From Streptomyces cyaneofuscatus (GTDB lineage: Bacteria; Actinomycetota; Actinomycetes; Streptomycetales; Streptomycetaceae), in the NCBI RefSeq assembly GCF_000718135.1, contig NZ_JOEM01000023.1:62001-126000 (forward strand): 64,000 nucleotides of DNA, written 5' to 3'. A program made the translations under genes and the position numbers. Shown piece after piece: positions 52,664 through 61,341 of the stretch. How positions within the stretch are numbered: position 1 is the stretch's first letter; each line of letters starts with the position of its first letter. The notes under the pieces are model-generated. The model searched no databases. It saw only the letters and a program-made list of their open reading frames with translations, and was not told the origin of the DNA.

Positions 52664-52713
52664 GGGACCAAGCGTATGAATGAGGGACCATCCACGCGAA
52701 CGGAGTTGGTCCC
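52664..52713 (+). promoter_or_regulatory. Stem-loop with two alternative left arms ending at the start codon
   Basis: TTGGTCCC (52706-52713) directly precedes ATG 52714. It can pair with GGGACCAA at 52664-52671 or with GGGACCA at 52684-52690. Either pairing would hold the ribosome-binding site (CGGAG, 52701-52705) in or next to a hairpin. Confidence 0.35.
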
Positions 52714-53118
52714 ATGGACGATTACCCGCTTCTGAACCTCTTCCTGACCATGCTGTACCTGTTCCTCTGGGTCATGTGGTTCTTCCTGCTGTTCAAAGTG
52801 ATCACGGACCTCTTCCGCGACCACACGCTGAACGGCTGGGCCAAGGCGGGCTGGCTGATCTTCGTCATCCTGCTGCCCTACCTGGGCGTGCTGATCTACC
52901 TGATCGTCCGCGGCCGCAGCATGCACGAGCGCGACGCCAAGGCGGTCAAGGATTCGGAGGCGGCCTTCCGGAGTTACGTGAGGGAGGCCGCGAGCAGTGA
53001 GGGCTCCTCCGGCTCCACCAGTCATGTGAGCGATCTGACGAAGCTCGCCGAGCTGAAGGACAAGGGCGCGCTCAACGCGGAGGAGTACGAGCGGGCCAAG
53101 GCGAAGCTCCTGGCCTGA
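52714..53118 (+). CDS. SHOCT/PLD-nuclease-N-domain membrane protein
   Basis: A 134-residue protein. The first 65 residues have two membrane helices (LLNLFLTMLYLFLWVMWFFL; WLIFVILLPYLGVLIYLIVR), the PLDc_N arrangement. The C-terminal 30 residues (DLTKLAELKDKGALNAEEYE, then RAKAKLLA) are a SHOCT helix pair, a small oligomerisation module. Such proteins are common in Streptomyces and of unknown role. CGGAG lies before the ATG inside a potential regulatory stem-loop. Confidence 0.88.
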   Translation: MDDYPLLNLFLTMLYLFLWVMWFFLLFKVITDLFRDHTLNGWAKAGWLIFVILLPYLGVLIYLIVRGRSMHERDAKAVKDSEAAFRSYVREAASSEGSSGSTSHVSDLTKLAELKDKGALNAEEYERAKAKLLA

Positions 53119-53171
53119 GGAGGCACCCGGCTCATCTCTCCGGGAGCGTGGTTTCCTTGTGGAGCAATGGC

Positions 53172-54527
53172 ATGAGGAAAGTGGGCAACCCAGTGGCGAC
53201 AGGTCTGGATTTCCGCGCGGGCACCCGCGCGGACGGCCTTCCGGCTGCCCTGTCGGACCCGGCCCGGCTGGCGGCGGTGGCCGGGACCGGGCTGCTGGAC
53301 ACCGGTCCCGAGGAGGTCTTCGAGGACCTCGCCTCACTGGCGGCGCGGGTGACCGGCTCCGGCCGGGCCTTCGTGACCCTGGTCGACGAGGACCGCTCCT
53401 TCTGGAAGTCGTGCGTAGGGGTGGACGCCACGGCGATCACCGCCCGCCAGAACCCCGTACGGGAGAGCTTCTGCTACTTCCTGGTCGGGCTGGCCGGTGA
53501 TCCCTTCATCGTGGACGACGCGGCGAGCGACCCCCGGACCCGCGACCACCCTTCGGTCGGGCCGATGCACATCGGCGCCTGGGCGGGCTTTCCGCTGCTG
53601 GCGCCCGGCGGCGAGGTGCTGGGGAGCTTCTGCGTCATCGACGACTCCCCCCGGACCTGGTCGGCCGCCGACCTGACGACGCTGGAGACCCTGGCCCGCT
53701 CGGTCTCCGCCGAGATCCACCTGCGCCAGTCGCTGGAGGCGGCCCGGCAGGCCCACCGGCTCTCCGCCGATCTCGCGCACTCCCTCCAGCAGGGGCTCCT
53801 CCCGCCGTCCCTCCACCCCATCCCCGGCCTGGAGGTGGCCGCCTCCTACCATCCGGCATCGGCCAGCGGCGGTTCCGGGGTCGAGGTGGGCGGCGACTTC
53901 TACGACCTGTTCGCCACCCGGGGGTCCTCGTACGCCGCCGTACTCGGCGATGTGTGCGGCAAGGGCGTGGAAGCCGCCAAGGTCACCGCCATGGCGCGCT
54001 ACACCGTGCGGGCCGACGCCTCGCGGGTCCTCTCACCGGCAGCCCTGCTGGGCGGGCTGAACACCGCGATGCTCGCCCAGCGCGCGCCCCGGTTCCTGAC
54101 GGCCGTCTACACCGCCTTCCGCCTCACCCCGGGCGGACTCGCGGGCCGCGTCAGCCTCGCCGGGCACCCGCCCGCCCTCATCCGCCGGGCCGACGGACGC
54201 GTGCAGCAGGTCGGCACCCCCGGGACCCTCCTCGGGGTCGTGGAGCACGTCAGGCTCGTCGACGTCCGCTTCCGGCTGGGCCCCGGCGATCTGCTGCTGC
54301 TCTACACCGACGGCGCCTGCGAGGCACGCCCCCGCCCCGGCACACCGTCCGGCGAGCGGCAGCAGGTGTTCGGCGACACCGAGCTCGCCGCCGCACTGTC
54401 CGGCACGCGCGGTCTGGACGCGGAAGCGACCGTGAAGGGCATCGGCGCGGCCCTGGCCGACCACCACGACGGCTGGGCCAGCGACGACACCGCCCTGCTC
54501 GCCCTGCGGGTACCTCCGTCCTCCTGA
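53172..54527 (+). CDS. GAF-domain PP2C/SpoIIE-type protein phosphatase
   Basis: A 451-residue signalling phosphatase. Residues about 25-180 are a GAF domain (FVTLVDEDRSFWKSCVGVDA; AGFPLLAPGGEVLGSFCVID). A short helix (LSADLAHSLQQGLLPPSLHP) leads into the PP2C catalytic domain with metal ligands in EVGGDFYDLF, AVLGDVCGKG and DDTALLALR. No kinase (HATPase) domain follows. Such proteins dephosphorylate anti-sigma-factor antagonists in Streptomyces sigma-B-like pathways. ATG 53172 (GGAG eight bases upstream) is preferred over GTG 53148. Confidence 0.92.
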   Translation: MRKVGNPVATGLDFRAGTRADGLPAALSDPARLAAVAGTGLLDTGPEEVFEDLASLAARVTGSGRAFVTLVDEDRSFWKSCVGVDATAITARQNPVRESFCYFLVGLAGDPFIVDDAASDPRTRDHPSVGPMHIGAWAGFPLLAPGGEVLGSFCVIDDSPRTWSAADLTTLETLARSVSAEIHLRQSLEAARQAHRLSADLAHSLQQGLLPPSLHPIPGLEVAASYHPASASGGSGVEVGGDFYDLFATRGSSYAAVLGDVCGKGVEAAKVTAMARYTVRADASRVLSPAALLGGLNTAMLAQRAPRFLTAVYTAFRLTPGGLAGRVSLAGHPPALIRRADGRVQQVGTPGTLLGVVEHVRLVDVRFRLGPGDLLLLYTDGACEARPRPGTPSGERQQVFGDTELAAALSGTRGLDAEATVKGIGAALADHHDGWASDDTALLALRVPPSS

Positions 54528-54711
54528 CCGCCGGATTCCGGGAGGTCCACCACCGCCATCAGGTGTGGCGCCGCGATCCAGGGGCACCCAGAAGCGCGGG
54601 CCGCCGGAAAGGGTGATCGTGGAAGCGCACCCCCCGGCCCCCGACTTCTCGAGGGGCGGTGGGCCCCTGGCGGCCGATGGCCGGTGAGCGATGGAGCAAG
54701 GAGTGCCGCCG

Positions 54712-55761
54712 ATGCATGATGCGATCCCCCTGCGGACGGGCGTCGAGACCTCCGACGGCGGAGGTTCGGCCGCCCTCGCGGTCCGCCGTGCGGCGGACCG
54801 GTTCACCCGGTTCGTCGACGCCGTGACGGCAGGCACCGTCGAGGCGCCGTTGCCGGGCGGTGGCCGGACCTCCGCCCGGTTCGATGTGCTGTCCGCGGTG
54901 GCGGAGGACGACCTGTGCGCCGCCCGGCTGGCGGAGGGCCACCTCGACGCCGTGGCGATCCTGGCCGAGCTGGACGGCGATCCGGTGGCACCCGGCCAGT
55001 ACTGGGGGGTGTGGGCCGCCGAACCGCCGGGCTCCGGGCTGACCGCGACCCGCGGCCCGGACGGCTGGGTGCTCAACGGTCTCAAGCAGTACTGCTCCGG
55101 AGCCCACAGCTGCACCCACGCCCTGGTCACCGCCACGGCGGAGGACGGCCGGCGGCTCTTCGCCGTCCGTACCGGCATCCCCGAAGACGAGGCGGGCACG
55201 GGATGCGCGCCGGTCCCCGGCACCTGGCGGGCCATCGGCATGGCCGGCAGCGACAGCCCCGACATCCGCTTCACCGACGTCCCGGCCACCCCGGTCGGCG
55301 GGGTGGAGGCCTACGTCCGCCGCCCCGGCTTCCACCACGGCGGGGTCGGCGTGGCCGCGTGCTGGTACGGCGGGGCGCAGGCGGTGGCCCGCGTGCTGTT
55401 CACCCGGGCGGAGCAGCGCGCCGACCCGTTCACCGATGCCCACGCCGGCGCGGTGGACCTGCGGCTGTACACGGCCGGTACGGTGCTGCGCCGGGCGGCC
55501 GAGGAGATCGACCTCGACCCGCTCGACAAGGCGGGGACGGCCGGGCTGCGTGCGCTGCGGGTGCGGGCCCTGGTGGCGGAGGTGTGCTCCGAGGTCCTGG
55601 ACCACGTGGGCCGGGCGACCGGCGCGGGGCCGCTGTGCCATGACGAGCGGCACGCCCGGGCCGTGACCGACCTGGGCGTCTACGTGCGCCAGCACCACGC
55701 GGAACGGGACCTGGCGGCTCTGGGCGGGCTGGTCGCACGCGGACCGCAGGAGAGCCGATGA
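54712..55761 (+). CDS. Acyl-CoA dehydrogenase-like flavoprotein
   Basis: A 349-residue protein, shorter than usual acyl-CoA dehydrogenases (about 380). The FAD-binding segment includes YWGVWAAEPPGSGLTATRGP, then VLNGLKQYCSGAHSCTHALV, and SDSPDIRFTDVPA. The expected C-terminal helices follow (ACWYGGAQAVARVLFTRAEQ; LVAEVCSEVLDHVGRATGAG). The N-terminal helical domain is reduced. It begins a four-gene operon in which each stop overlaps the next start by 4 bp, so it probably oxidises an acyl chain carried on the glycolipid or amino-sugar product of the other enzymes. ATG 54712 has AGGAG upstream. Confidence 0.82.
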   Translation: MHDAIPLRTGVETSDGGGSAALAVRRAADRFTRFVDAVTAGTVEAPLPGGGRTSARFDVLSAVAEDDLCAARLAEGHLDAVAILAELDGDPVAPGQYWGVWAAEPPGSGLTATRGPDGWVLNGLKQYCSGAHSCTHALVTATAEDGRRLFAVRTGIPEDEAGTGCAPVPGTWRAIGMAGSDSPDIRFTDVPATPVGGVEAYVRRPGFHHGGVGVAACWYGGAQAVARVLFTRAEQRADPFTDAHAGAVDLRLYTAGTVLRRAAEEIDLDPLDKAGTAGLRALRVRALVAEVCSEVLDHVGRATGAGPLCHDERHARAVTDLGVYVRQHHAERDLAALGGLVARGPQESR

Positions 55762-56531
55762 GCACGGTGGAGGGCCGGAGCCCCGAGGGCCACGCGGATG
55801 CGATCCAGGCCCCGGGTACCGACGAGGCGCTCTGGCGTGCGTGGCACGGCTGGGACCGGCTCCCGGACTACGCGCTGCCGGAGGAGGGGCGGGTGGTGGT
55901 GGTCGCCGCCCATCCCGACGACGAGGTGCTGGGCGTGGGCGGCACCATCGCCCGGCTGGTGGCGGCCGGTCTCGCCGTGACTGTGGTGTCGGTCACCGAC
56001 GGCGAGGGCTCCCACCCGGACTCGCTCGTCCTCTCCCCCGCCGAGCTCGCCGAGCTGCGGGCCCGGGAGCTGGAGGAGGCGCTGGCCGAGCTGGGTGCGG
56101 CCGGGGCCGAGATCGTACGGCTGAGACTGCCGGACACGGGCGTGGGCGATCACGAGGACGTACTCGCCCGCGAACTGACCGCCCTGCTGCCCGGTGCGGC
56201 ACTCTGCCTGGCGCCGTGGACCGAGGACGTGCACAGCGACCACGAGGCGGCCGGCCGCGCCGCCCTGGCCGCCGCCCGGGCGACGGCCGTGCCGTGCGCG
56301 CTGTATCCGGTCTGGATGTGGCACTGGGCCGAACCCGGCGACAGCAGGGTCCCGTGGGAGCGGGCCGCCCGGATCGTCCTGCCGTCGGCGGCGCAGGTCC
56401 TCAAGCGGGCCGCCGTCAGCCGGTTCGCCACGCAGATCCGGCCGCTCGGCCCCGCGCCGCAGGACGCGGCCGTACTGCCTCCGGAGGAGCTGACGCACCA
56501 TCTGCGCGGCTGGGAGGTGGTCTTCGTATGA
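55758..56531 (+). CDS. PIG-L (LmbE-like) family deacetylase
   Basis: A 257-residue zinc-dependent N-deacetylase. The zinc motif is VVVVAAHPDDEVLGVGG, and the second metal/His site is EDVHSDHEAAGRAAL. The family removes acetyl groups from N-acetylglucosamine derivatives, as in mycothiol, GPI and lipid biosynthesis. It is coupled on both sides by 4-bp overlaps (ATGA). In some proteobacterial genomes the deacetylase and the following methyltransferase are, as I recall, fused, which supports one pathway. Confidence 0.9.
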   Translation: MSTVEGRSPEGHADAIQAPGTDEALWRAWHGWDRLPDYALPEEGRVVVVAAHPDDEVLGVGGTIARLVAAGLAVTVVSVTDGEGSHPDSLVLSPAELAELRARELEEALAELGAAGAEIVRLRLPDTGVGDHEDVLARELTALLPGAALCLAPWTEDVHSDHEAAGRAALAAARATAVPCALYPVWMWHWAEPGDSRVPWERAARIVLPSAAQVLKRAAVSRFATQIRPLGPAPQDAAVLPPEELTHHLRGWEVVFV

Positions 56532-57154
56532 GCCGCCCGCGCACACCGGCCACGTACTTCGACGCCATGTACGGCTCCGCGGAGGACCCCTGGAGCCTGA
56601 CCGAGCGGTGGTACGAGCGCCGCAAGTACGACCTGACCGTCGCGGCCCTGCCGCTGCCGCGCTACCGCCGGGCGTTCGAACCCGGCTGCTCCGTCGGGGA
56701 ACTCACCCGCCGGCTGGCGGACCGCTGCGACACCGTGCTCGCCTGCGACCGGGTGGAGTCCGCCGTCGGGACCGCACGGCGGCGCACCGCTGCTCTCCCC
56801 AACGTGTCGGTGCACCGCATGCTGCTGCCCGAGGAGTGGCCCGAGGGCTCCTTCGACCTGATCGTCCTCTCCGAACTCCTCTACTACCTGGACGAGATGA
56901 CGCTCGACTCGGTGCTGGAGAGGACGGTGTCGTCCCTGGAGCCGGAAGGCACCCTGGTCACCGTCCACTGGAACCATCCGGTGGAGGAGCATCTGACCAC
57001 CGGCGCCGGGATCGCGCGACGCGTCGCCGACCTGCCGGGCCTCGTCCTGCTCGCCGACCACCGTGAGGAGGACTTCGTCCTCCAGGTCCACAGGCGGACC
57101 ACCGCGAACGGCGAACGGCCCGCCGGGGTCGCAGCCCGCGAGGGACTGGTGTGA
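56528..57154 (+). CDS. Class I SAM-dependent methyltransferase (NodS-like)
   Basis: A 208-residue methyltransferase. The SAM motif is RAFEPGCSVGELTRRLADRC near residues 50-70, followed by VLACDRVESAVGTAR and LIVLSELLYYLDEM. The N-terminus (TYFDAMYGSAEDPWSLTERW, then YERRKY) is the NodS signature; NodS N-methylates the deacetylated amino sugar of rhizobial Nod factors. Next to a PIG-L deacetylase, N-methylation of a deacetylated sugar is a strong inference. The start overlaps the PIG-L stop (ATGA) and the stop overlaps the GT2 start. Confidence 0.88.
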   Translation: MSRPRTPATYFDAMYGSAEDPWSLTERWYERRKYDLTVAALPLPRYRRAFEPGCSVGELTRRLADRCDTVLACDRVESAVGTARRRTAALPNVSVHRMLLPEEWPEGSFDLIVLSELLYYLDEMTLDSVLERTVSSLEPEGTLVTVHWNHPVEEHLTTGAGIARRVADLPGLVLLADHREEDFVLQVHRRTTANGERPAGVAAREGLV

Positions 57155-57858
57155 GCGCCGGGAGTGTCGCCGTGGTCGTCCCCGCCCACGACGAGGAGGC
57201 GTTGCTGCCGGCGGCGCTCACCGCGATCGGCAGGGCGGCCCGCCATCCCGCTCTCGCCGCGACGCGGGTCCTGACCGTCGTGGTGGCGGACGGCTGCCGG
57301 GACCGTACGTCGGCGGTGGCCCGCGACGCCGGAGCGCTCGTGGTCGACGCCGCCTTCCGCAACCCGGGCCGGGCCAGGGCCGCAGGCGTCCGCCACGCCC
57401 TGGCCCGGGCCGAATCCACCGCGCCCGTCACCTGGATCGCGACGACCGACGCGGACAGCGTGGTCCCGCCCAACTGGCTGGCCCACCAGCTGGCCAGGGC
57501 CCGCGAAGGCTGGCAAGCGGTGGTCGGGACCGTCGTCCTGCCGTCCACCTCACCGCTGGCCACGCCCCACCGGATCCGTTACGAGGCCACCCGGCCACCC
57601 GCCGGAACCCCCTGGGCGCACCCGCACGTCCACGGCGCCAACCTCGGGGTCGCCACCGCCGCCTACCGGGATGTCGGCGGCTTCCCCTCCCTGGCCACCG
57701 GCGAGGACCACGCCCTGGTCGAGGCCCTCGAACGCCGGGGCCACCGGGTGTTGCGCAGCGCCCACTGTCCCGTCCTGACCTCGCCCCGCCTCCAGGCACG
57801 CGCCCACGGTGGCTTCGGCGACTATCTGGCTGCGATGCCCCGCCCCGCTGAGGCGTGA
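57151..57858 (+). CDS. Family 2 glycosyltransferase
   Basis: A 235-residue GT-A glycosyltransferase. The N-terminal strand VAVVVPAHDEEALLPAALTA and the metal-binding TTDADSVVPPNWLAHQL define family 2; GEDHALVEALERRGHRVL gives the general base and Q/R-x-x-R-W-like end region. No membrane helices are seen. The substrate is probably a nucleotide sugar transferred to a lipid or acyl acceptor. It is the last gene of the operon; its TGA lies in a bidirectional hairpin. Confidence 0.88.
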   Translation: MSAGSVAVVVPAHDEEALLPAALTAIGRAARHPALAATRVLTVVVADGCRDRTSAVARDAGALVVDAAFRNPGRARAAGVRHALARAESTAPVTWIATTDADSVVPPNWLAHQLARAREGWQAVVGTVVLPSTSPLATPHRIRYEATRPPAGTPWAHPHVHGANLGVATAAYRDVGGFPSLATGEDHALVEALERRGHRVLRSAHCPVLTSPRLQARAHGGFGDYLAAMPRPAEA

Positions 57859-57890
57859 GGGGCGGGTCGGCAAGGGTGACCGGCCCCTCA
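57856..57890. terminator. Bidirectional hairpin between the GT2 gene and the ABC operon
   Basis: TGAGGGGC pairs with GCCCCTCA, extended by GGTC/GACC after one mismatch. It contains the GT2 stop codon and lies 10 bp from the stop of the convergent substrate-binding protein gene. Confidence 0.65.
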
Positions 57891-57900
57891 GGCCTCCGGG

Positions 57901-58833
57901 CTACTTCTTGATCCCGTGCTCCGCCGCCCAGTCGTACGCGACGTCCTCGGGGTCCTTCCTGTCCTTGTCCACCAGACGGTTGAGCTCGGTGAGGTCCTCG
58001 GTGGTCAGCACGCTGCCGAGGCGGGCGAGCGCCTTGCGGACCGTCGAGTCGGCCTTGCGGTCGGCGATGAGCGGGACGACGTGCTGGCCGGGGATGAGGT
58101 TCTTGGGGTCGGTGAGCACGACCCAGCCCTCGGCGGTGATGTCGGTGTCGGTGGTGAAGAGGTTGGCCACGTCCACGTCCCCCTTCTTGAGAGCGCCCTT
58201 GACCAGCGGTCCTGAGGAGTCGAGGGACTTGAACTCCTTGAACTCCACCCCGTACACGTCCTTGAGGCCCACCGAGCCCACCGTGCGCTTCTTGACCTCG
58301 GGGGCCGCGCCGATGATGAGCTTGCCGTTGTGCTTCGCGAGGTCGGCCAGGGACTTCAGGCCGTACTTCTCGGCGGTCTCCTGGGTGACGGCGAAGGCGT
58401 CGGCGTTCTCGGCTTCGCCGTACGGGAGGATCTGGAGGCCGCGTGGCAGCGCGATGGCGAGGGCGTTCTGCATGGTGCCCTCCTCCGTGGCCTCGGCCTT
58501 CGCGTCGAGGTAGTGCAGCAGCGCGCCCTGGTACTCGGGCAGCAGGTCGATGTCTCCGCCCTTGAGCGCGGGGATGAGGATCTCGCGGGTGCCCAGGTTG
58601 GGGCGGACCTTGGTCGTCACCCCGGCCGCTTCGAGGGCGGCCGCGTAGAGGTACCCGAGGACCTGGTTCTCGGTGAAGTTGGCGGTGCCGATGGTGACGC
58701 CGCCCTCACTGGAGCCGCCGCCCCCGCCGCCGGATCCCTCTCCGTCGAGGGAGGTGATGCCGCTGCTGCACGAGGCGAGGGCGGGGACGGTGGCGGCGGC
58801 GAAGAGTCCGCCGAGGAGAGTTCTGCGGTTCAT
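57901..58833 (-). CDS. Betaine/osmoprotectant-type ABC transporter substrate-binding lipoprotein
   Basis: A 310-residue lipoprotein of the OpuAC/OsmX cluster. The signal sequence MNRRTLLGGLFAAATVPALA is followed by Ser-Cys22, the lipidation site, and a Gly/Ser linker. The ligand-binding fold includes TIGTANFTENQVLGYLYAAA, the LLPEYQGALLHYLDA strand with Tyr for cation-pi contact, and NLFTTDTDITAEGWVVL. This family binds quaternary ammonium compounds such as glycine betaine, choline, carnitine and, in EgtU, ergothioneine. It is the last gene of the importer operon, divergent from the MIO-less lyase homologue. Confidence 0.9.
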   Translation of the reverse strand: MNRRTLLGGLFAAATVPALASCSSGITSLDGEGSGGGGGGSSEGGVTIGTANFTENQVLGYLYAAALEAAGVTTKVRPNLGTREILIPALKGGDIDLLPEYQGALLHYLDAKAEATEEGTMQNALAIALPRGLQILPYGEAENADAFAVTQETAEKYGLKSLADLAKHNGKLIIGAAPEVKKRTVGSVGLKDVYGVEFKEFKSLDSSGPLVKGALKKGDVDVANLFTTDTDITAEGWVVLTDPKNLIPGQHVVPLIADRKADSTVRKALARLGSVLTTEDLTELNRLVDKDRKDPEDVAYDWAAEHGIKK

Positions 58834-58844
58834 GGGGCGTACTC

Positions 58845-59516
58845 CTAGGCCGTCGTGGAGGGGCGGTGGCGGAAAAGGACGCGCTGGAGGGCGGAGAGCG
58901 CGAGATCGAGGACGACGGCGACGACGGCCACGAGCACGGCGCCGCCGAGCACCTGCACGAGGTCGCGCTGGGCGAGCCCGTCGAAGACGTACCGGCCGAG
59001 TCCGCCGAAGGAGACGTACGCGGCGATCGTGGCGGTCGCGACGACCTGGATGAGCGCGAGCCGCAGCCCGGTCATGATCAGCGGCAGGGCGAGGGGCAGC
59101 TCGACCTGGAGGAGCACCTGGTGCGGGCGCATGCCCTGGCCGCGCGCCGCGTCCCGTACCTCGGGGTCGACCGCCGTCATCCCGGCGTACGTGTTGGTGA
59201 CGATGGAGGGCACGGCGAGGGCTACCAGGGCGATGTAGACGGGCCACATGGACAGGCCGCTGACGAGGAAGACCAGCACGACGAGCCCGACCGTGGGCAG
59301 GGCCCGCCCGAAGCTCGACAGGTTGATGGCGATGAACGCGCCGCGCCCGGTGTGCCCGATCAGCAGGCCGACGGGCAGGGCGATGGCGGCGGCGATGAGG
59401 GTGGCGAGCAGCGAGTACTGGAGGTGCTCGGCGAGGCGGTGCCCGATGCCGTCGGAACCCGCCCACTGTTCGCTGCCGGTGAGCCAGGCGCCGAGGCCCT
59501 TGAGGAGTTCGTACAT
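58845..59516 (-). CDS. Betaine-type ABC transporter permease (first of two)
   Basis: A 223-residue permease with about six helices. The EAA loop that contacts the ATPase is EVRDAARGQGMRPHQVLLQV. The family ends in GLGRYVFDGLAQRDLVQVLG, the typical OpuCB/OpuCD signature. The gene follows 4 bp after the second permease and precedes the binding-protein gene by 11 bp. Confidence 0.92.
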   Translation of the reverse strand: MYELLKGLGAWLTGSEQWAGSDGIGHRLAEHLQYSLLATLIAAAIALPVGLLIGHTGRGAFIAINLSSFGRALPTVGLVVLVFLVSGLSMWPVYIALVALAVPSIVTNTYAGMTAVDPEVRDAARGQGMRPHQVLLQVELPLALPLIMTGLRLALIQVVATATIAAYVSFGGLGRYVFDGLAQRDLVQVLGGAVLVAVVAVVLDLALSALQRVLFRHRPSTTA

Positions 59517-59520
59517 GAGG

Positions 59521-60171
59521 TCAGGCCCCCTGCTTCTGCCGGCGGGTCCACGGCGTCAGGACGTACTGGAGGGTGACGAGCAGGGCGTCCGCGACGAGTG
59601 CGAGGAGCAGGGTCAGGACGACGCCGACGATGACGGGCGTGGGGAAGTTGCGCTGGAACCCGTCGGTGAACAGCTGCCCGAGTCCGCCGTCGCCGATGTA
59701 CGTGGCCACGGAGACCAGGGAGATCGCCATGACCGTCGCGATCCGCACGCCCGCCATGATGACGGGGAGGGCGAGGGGCAGTTCGACGGTGAGCAGGGTG
59801 CGCAGCGGCCGGGTGCCCATGGCCTTCGCGGCTTCCTTCGTCTTCGCGGGGACGGAGTCGAGGCCCTCGACGGTGTTCCGCAGGAGCACGACGAGCGTGT
59901 AGATCGTCAGACCGATGACGGTGGTGGTGCGGGTGAGTCCGCTGACCGGCAGGAGGAGCACGAAGACGGCGATGGACGGGATGGTGAACAGGACGTTCGA
60001 CAGCCCGAGGAGCAGTCCGCGCAGCCTGCGTACCCGGTGGGCCACGACGGCGAGGGGGAGCGAGACGAGCAGGCCGAGGAGTACGGCGGTGAGGGCGGCC
60101 TGCAGGTGGGAGAGGGTCAGGGCGGTGAGGTCGTCGGTGTGGTCGGCTATCCACGACCAGTCGACGCTCAC
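59521..60171 (-). CDS. Betaine-type ABC transporter permease (second)
   Basis: A 216-residue permease. The EAA loop is KTKEAAKAMGTRPLRTLLTV, and DGGLGQLFTDGFQRNFPTPV matches the family C-terminus. Together with the other permease it forms the channel of an OpuC-like importer. The start overlaps the stop of the ATPase gene by 4 bp, so the operon is ATPase, permease, permease, binding protein. Confidence 0.92.
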   Translation of the reverse strand: MSVDWSWIADHTDDLTALTLSHLQAALTAVLLGLLVSLPLAVVAHRVRRLRGLLLGLSNVLFTIPSIAVFVLLLPVSGLTRTTTVIGLTIYTLVVLLRNTVEGLDSVPAKTKEAAKAMGTRPLRTLLTVELPLALPVIMAGVRIATVMAISLVSVATYIGDGGLGQLFTDGFQRNFPTPVIVGVVLTLLLALVADALLVTLQYVLTPWTRRQKQGA

Positions 60172-61211
60172 GCGGCCACCGTGCTTGCCTCGCTGTGCAC
60201 GTGTCCGGCGCGGTCGTGGATGTCCTCGCGGGAGGTGACGCCGGTGAGGACGCCGTCCGCGTCTACCCGGGCGACCAGGCCGCTCGGCGCGGCGATGGAC
60301 TCGTTGAGCGCCGAGAGGAGCGAGTCGGTGTCCCGCAGCGGCCGGACCGGTATCTCCGTGCCGCTCTCCCCGTCGCGCCAGACCAGCGGTTTACGGGCGG
60401 GGTCGAGGGTCAGCTGCCAGCGGGCGCCCTTGGGGGCCGGCCCCTTGGCGACCCCGGCGAGCGTCGTCAGGGACAGCAGCTTCAGACCGCGCTCCGCGCC
60501 CAGGAAGTCGGCCACGAACGTGTCGGCGGGGCGGGCCAGGAGTTCGGCGGGCGCGGCGCACTGGACGAGATGACCGCCGGTCCGGAAAACGGCTATGCGG
60601 TCACCGAGCCGTACGGCCTCGTCGATGTCGTGGGTGACGAAGACGATGGTCTTGTTCAGCTCTCTCTGGAGTCGCAGCAGTTCGTCCTGGAGCTGGGTGC
60701 GGACCACGGGGTCGACGGCGCCGAACGGCTCGTCCATGAGGAGGACCGGCGGGTCGGCGGCCAGTGCGCGGGCCACGCCGACGCGCTGCTGCTGGCCGCC
60801 GGAGAGCTGGTGCGGGTAGCGCTTGCCGGTGTCGGCGGAGAGGCCGACCGTCTCCAGGAGCTCCGCCGCCCGTGCCCGGGCCTTCCTGCGGCCCCAGCCG
60901 AGCAGCAGCGGTACGGTCGCGATGTTGTCCACGACGGTGCGGTGCGGGAAGAGCCCGGACTGCTGGATGACGTAGCCGATGGAGCGGCGCAGTTCGGCGG
61001 CGTCCTGCTCCAGGACGTCCTTGCCGCCCACCCTGATCGTCCCCGAGGTCGGATCGACCATCCGGTTGATCATGCGGAGCGTCGTCGTCTTACCGCAACC
61101 GGAAGATCCGACGAGGACGGTCACGCCCCCTTCCGGCATCTCAAGGGTGAGGTCGTGCACCGCGGTTGTGCCGTTCGGGAAGCGCTTGTGGACCGTATCG
61201 AACTGGATCAT
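60168..61211 (-). CDS. Betaine-type ABC transporter ATPase with CBS domain
   Basis: A 347-residue ATPase of the ProV/OpuCA type. Walker A is VLVGSSGCGKTTTLRMINRM; the signature is QLSGGQQQRVGVARALA; Walker B is VLLMDEPFGAVDPVVRTQLQ; the switch His is in FVTHDIDEA. The C-terminal region from about residue 285 contains one CBS-like half (SLLSALNESIAAPSGLVARV, then DADGVLTGVTSREDI), a module that senses ionic strength or nucleotides in osmoregulated transporters. ATG 61211 is chosen (AAGGGA upstream) over an earlier ATG at 61235. Confidence 0.92.
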   Translation of the reverse strand: MIQFDTVHKRFPNGTTAVHDLTLEMPEGGVTVLVGSSGCGKTTTLRMINRMVDPTSGTIRVGGKDVLEQDAAELRRSIGYVIQQSGLFPHRTVVDNIATVPLLLGWGRRKARARAAELLETVGLSADTGKRYPHQLSGGQQQRVGVARALAADPPVLLMDEPFGAVDPVVRTQLQDELLRLQRELNKTIVFVTHDIDEAVRLGDRIAVFRTGGHLVQCAAPAELLARPADTFVADFLGAERGLKLLSLTTLAGVAKGPAPKGARWQLTLDPARKPLVWRDGESGTEIPVRPLRDTDSLLSALNESIAAPSGLVARVDADGVLTGVTSREDIHDRAGHVHSEASTVAA

Positions 61212-61229
61212 GAGGAGTCCCTTGCCCGG

Positions 61230-61247
61230 CTGCATATCATCATGCAG
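61230..61247. promoter_or_regulatory. Inverted repeat between the ABC operon and the lyase gene
   Basis: CTGCAT (61230-61235) and ATGCAG (61242-61247) form an inverted repeat around ATCATC. It lies just before the ATPase start and about 95 bp before the lyase start, so one regulator could act on both. Confidence 0.4.
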
Positions 61248-61341
61248 AGTTCTCGGTGCCTGAATGGATTGTCAAGAGGCTGTCGCCGCGCAGGCGTAAA
61301 TCCCTGGCAACAAAGGGCCGCAAGGCAAGACGGAGCGCCCG

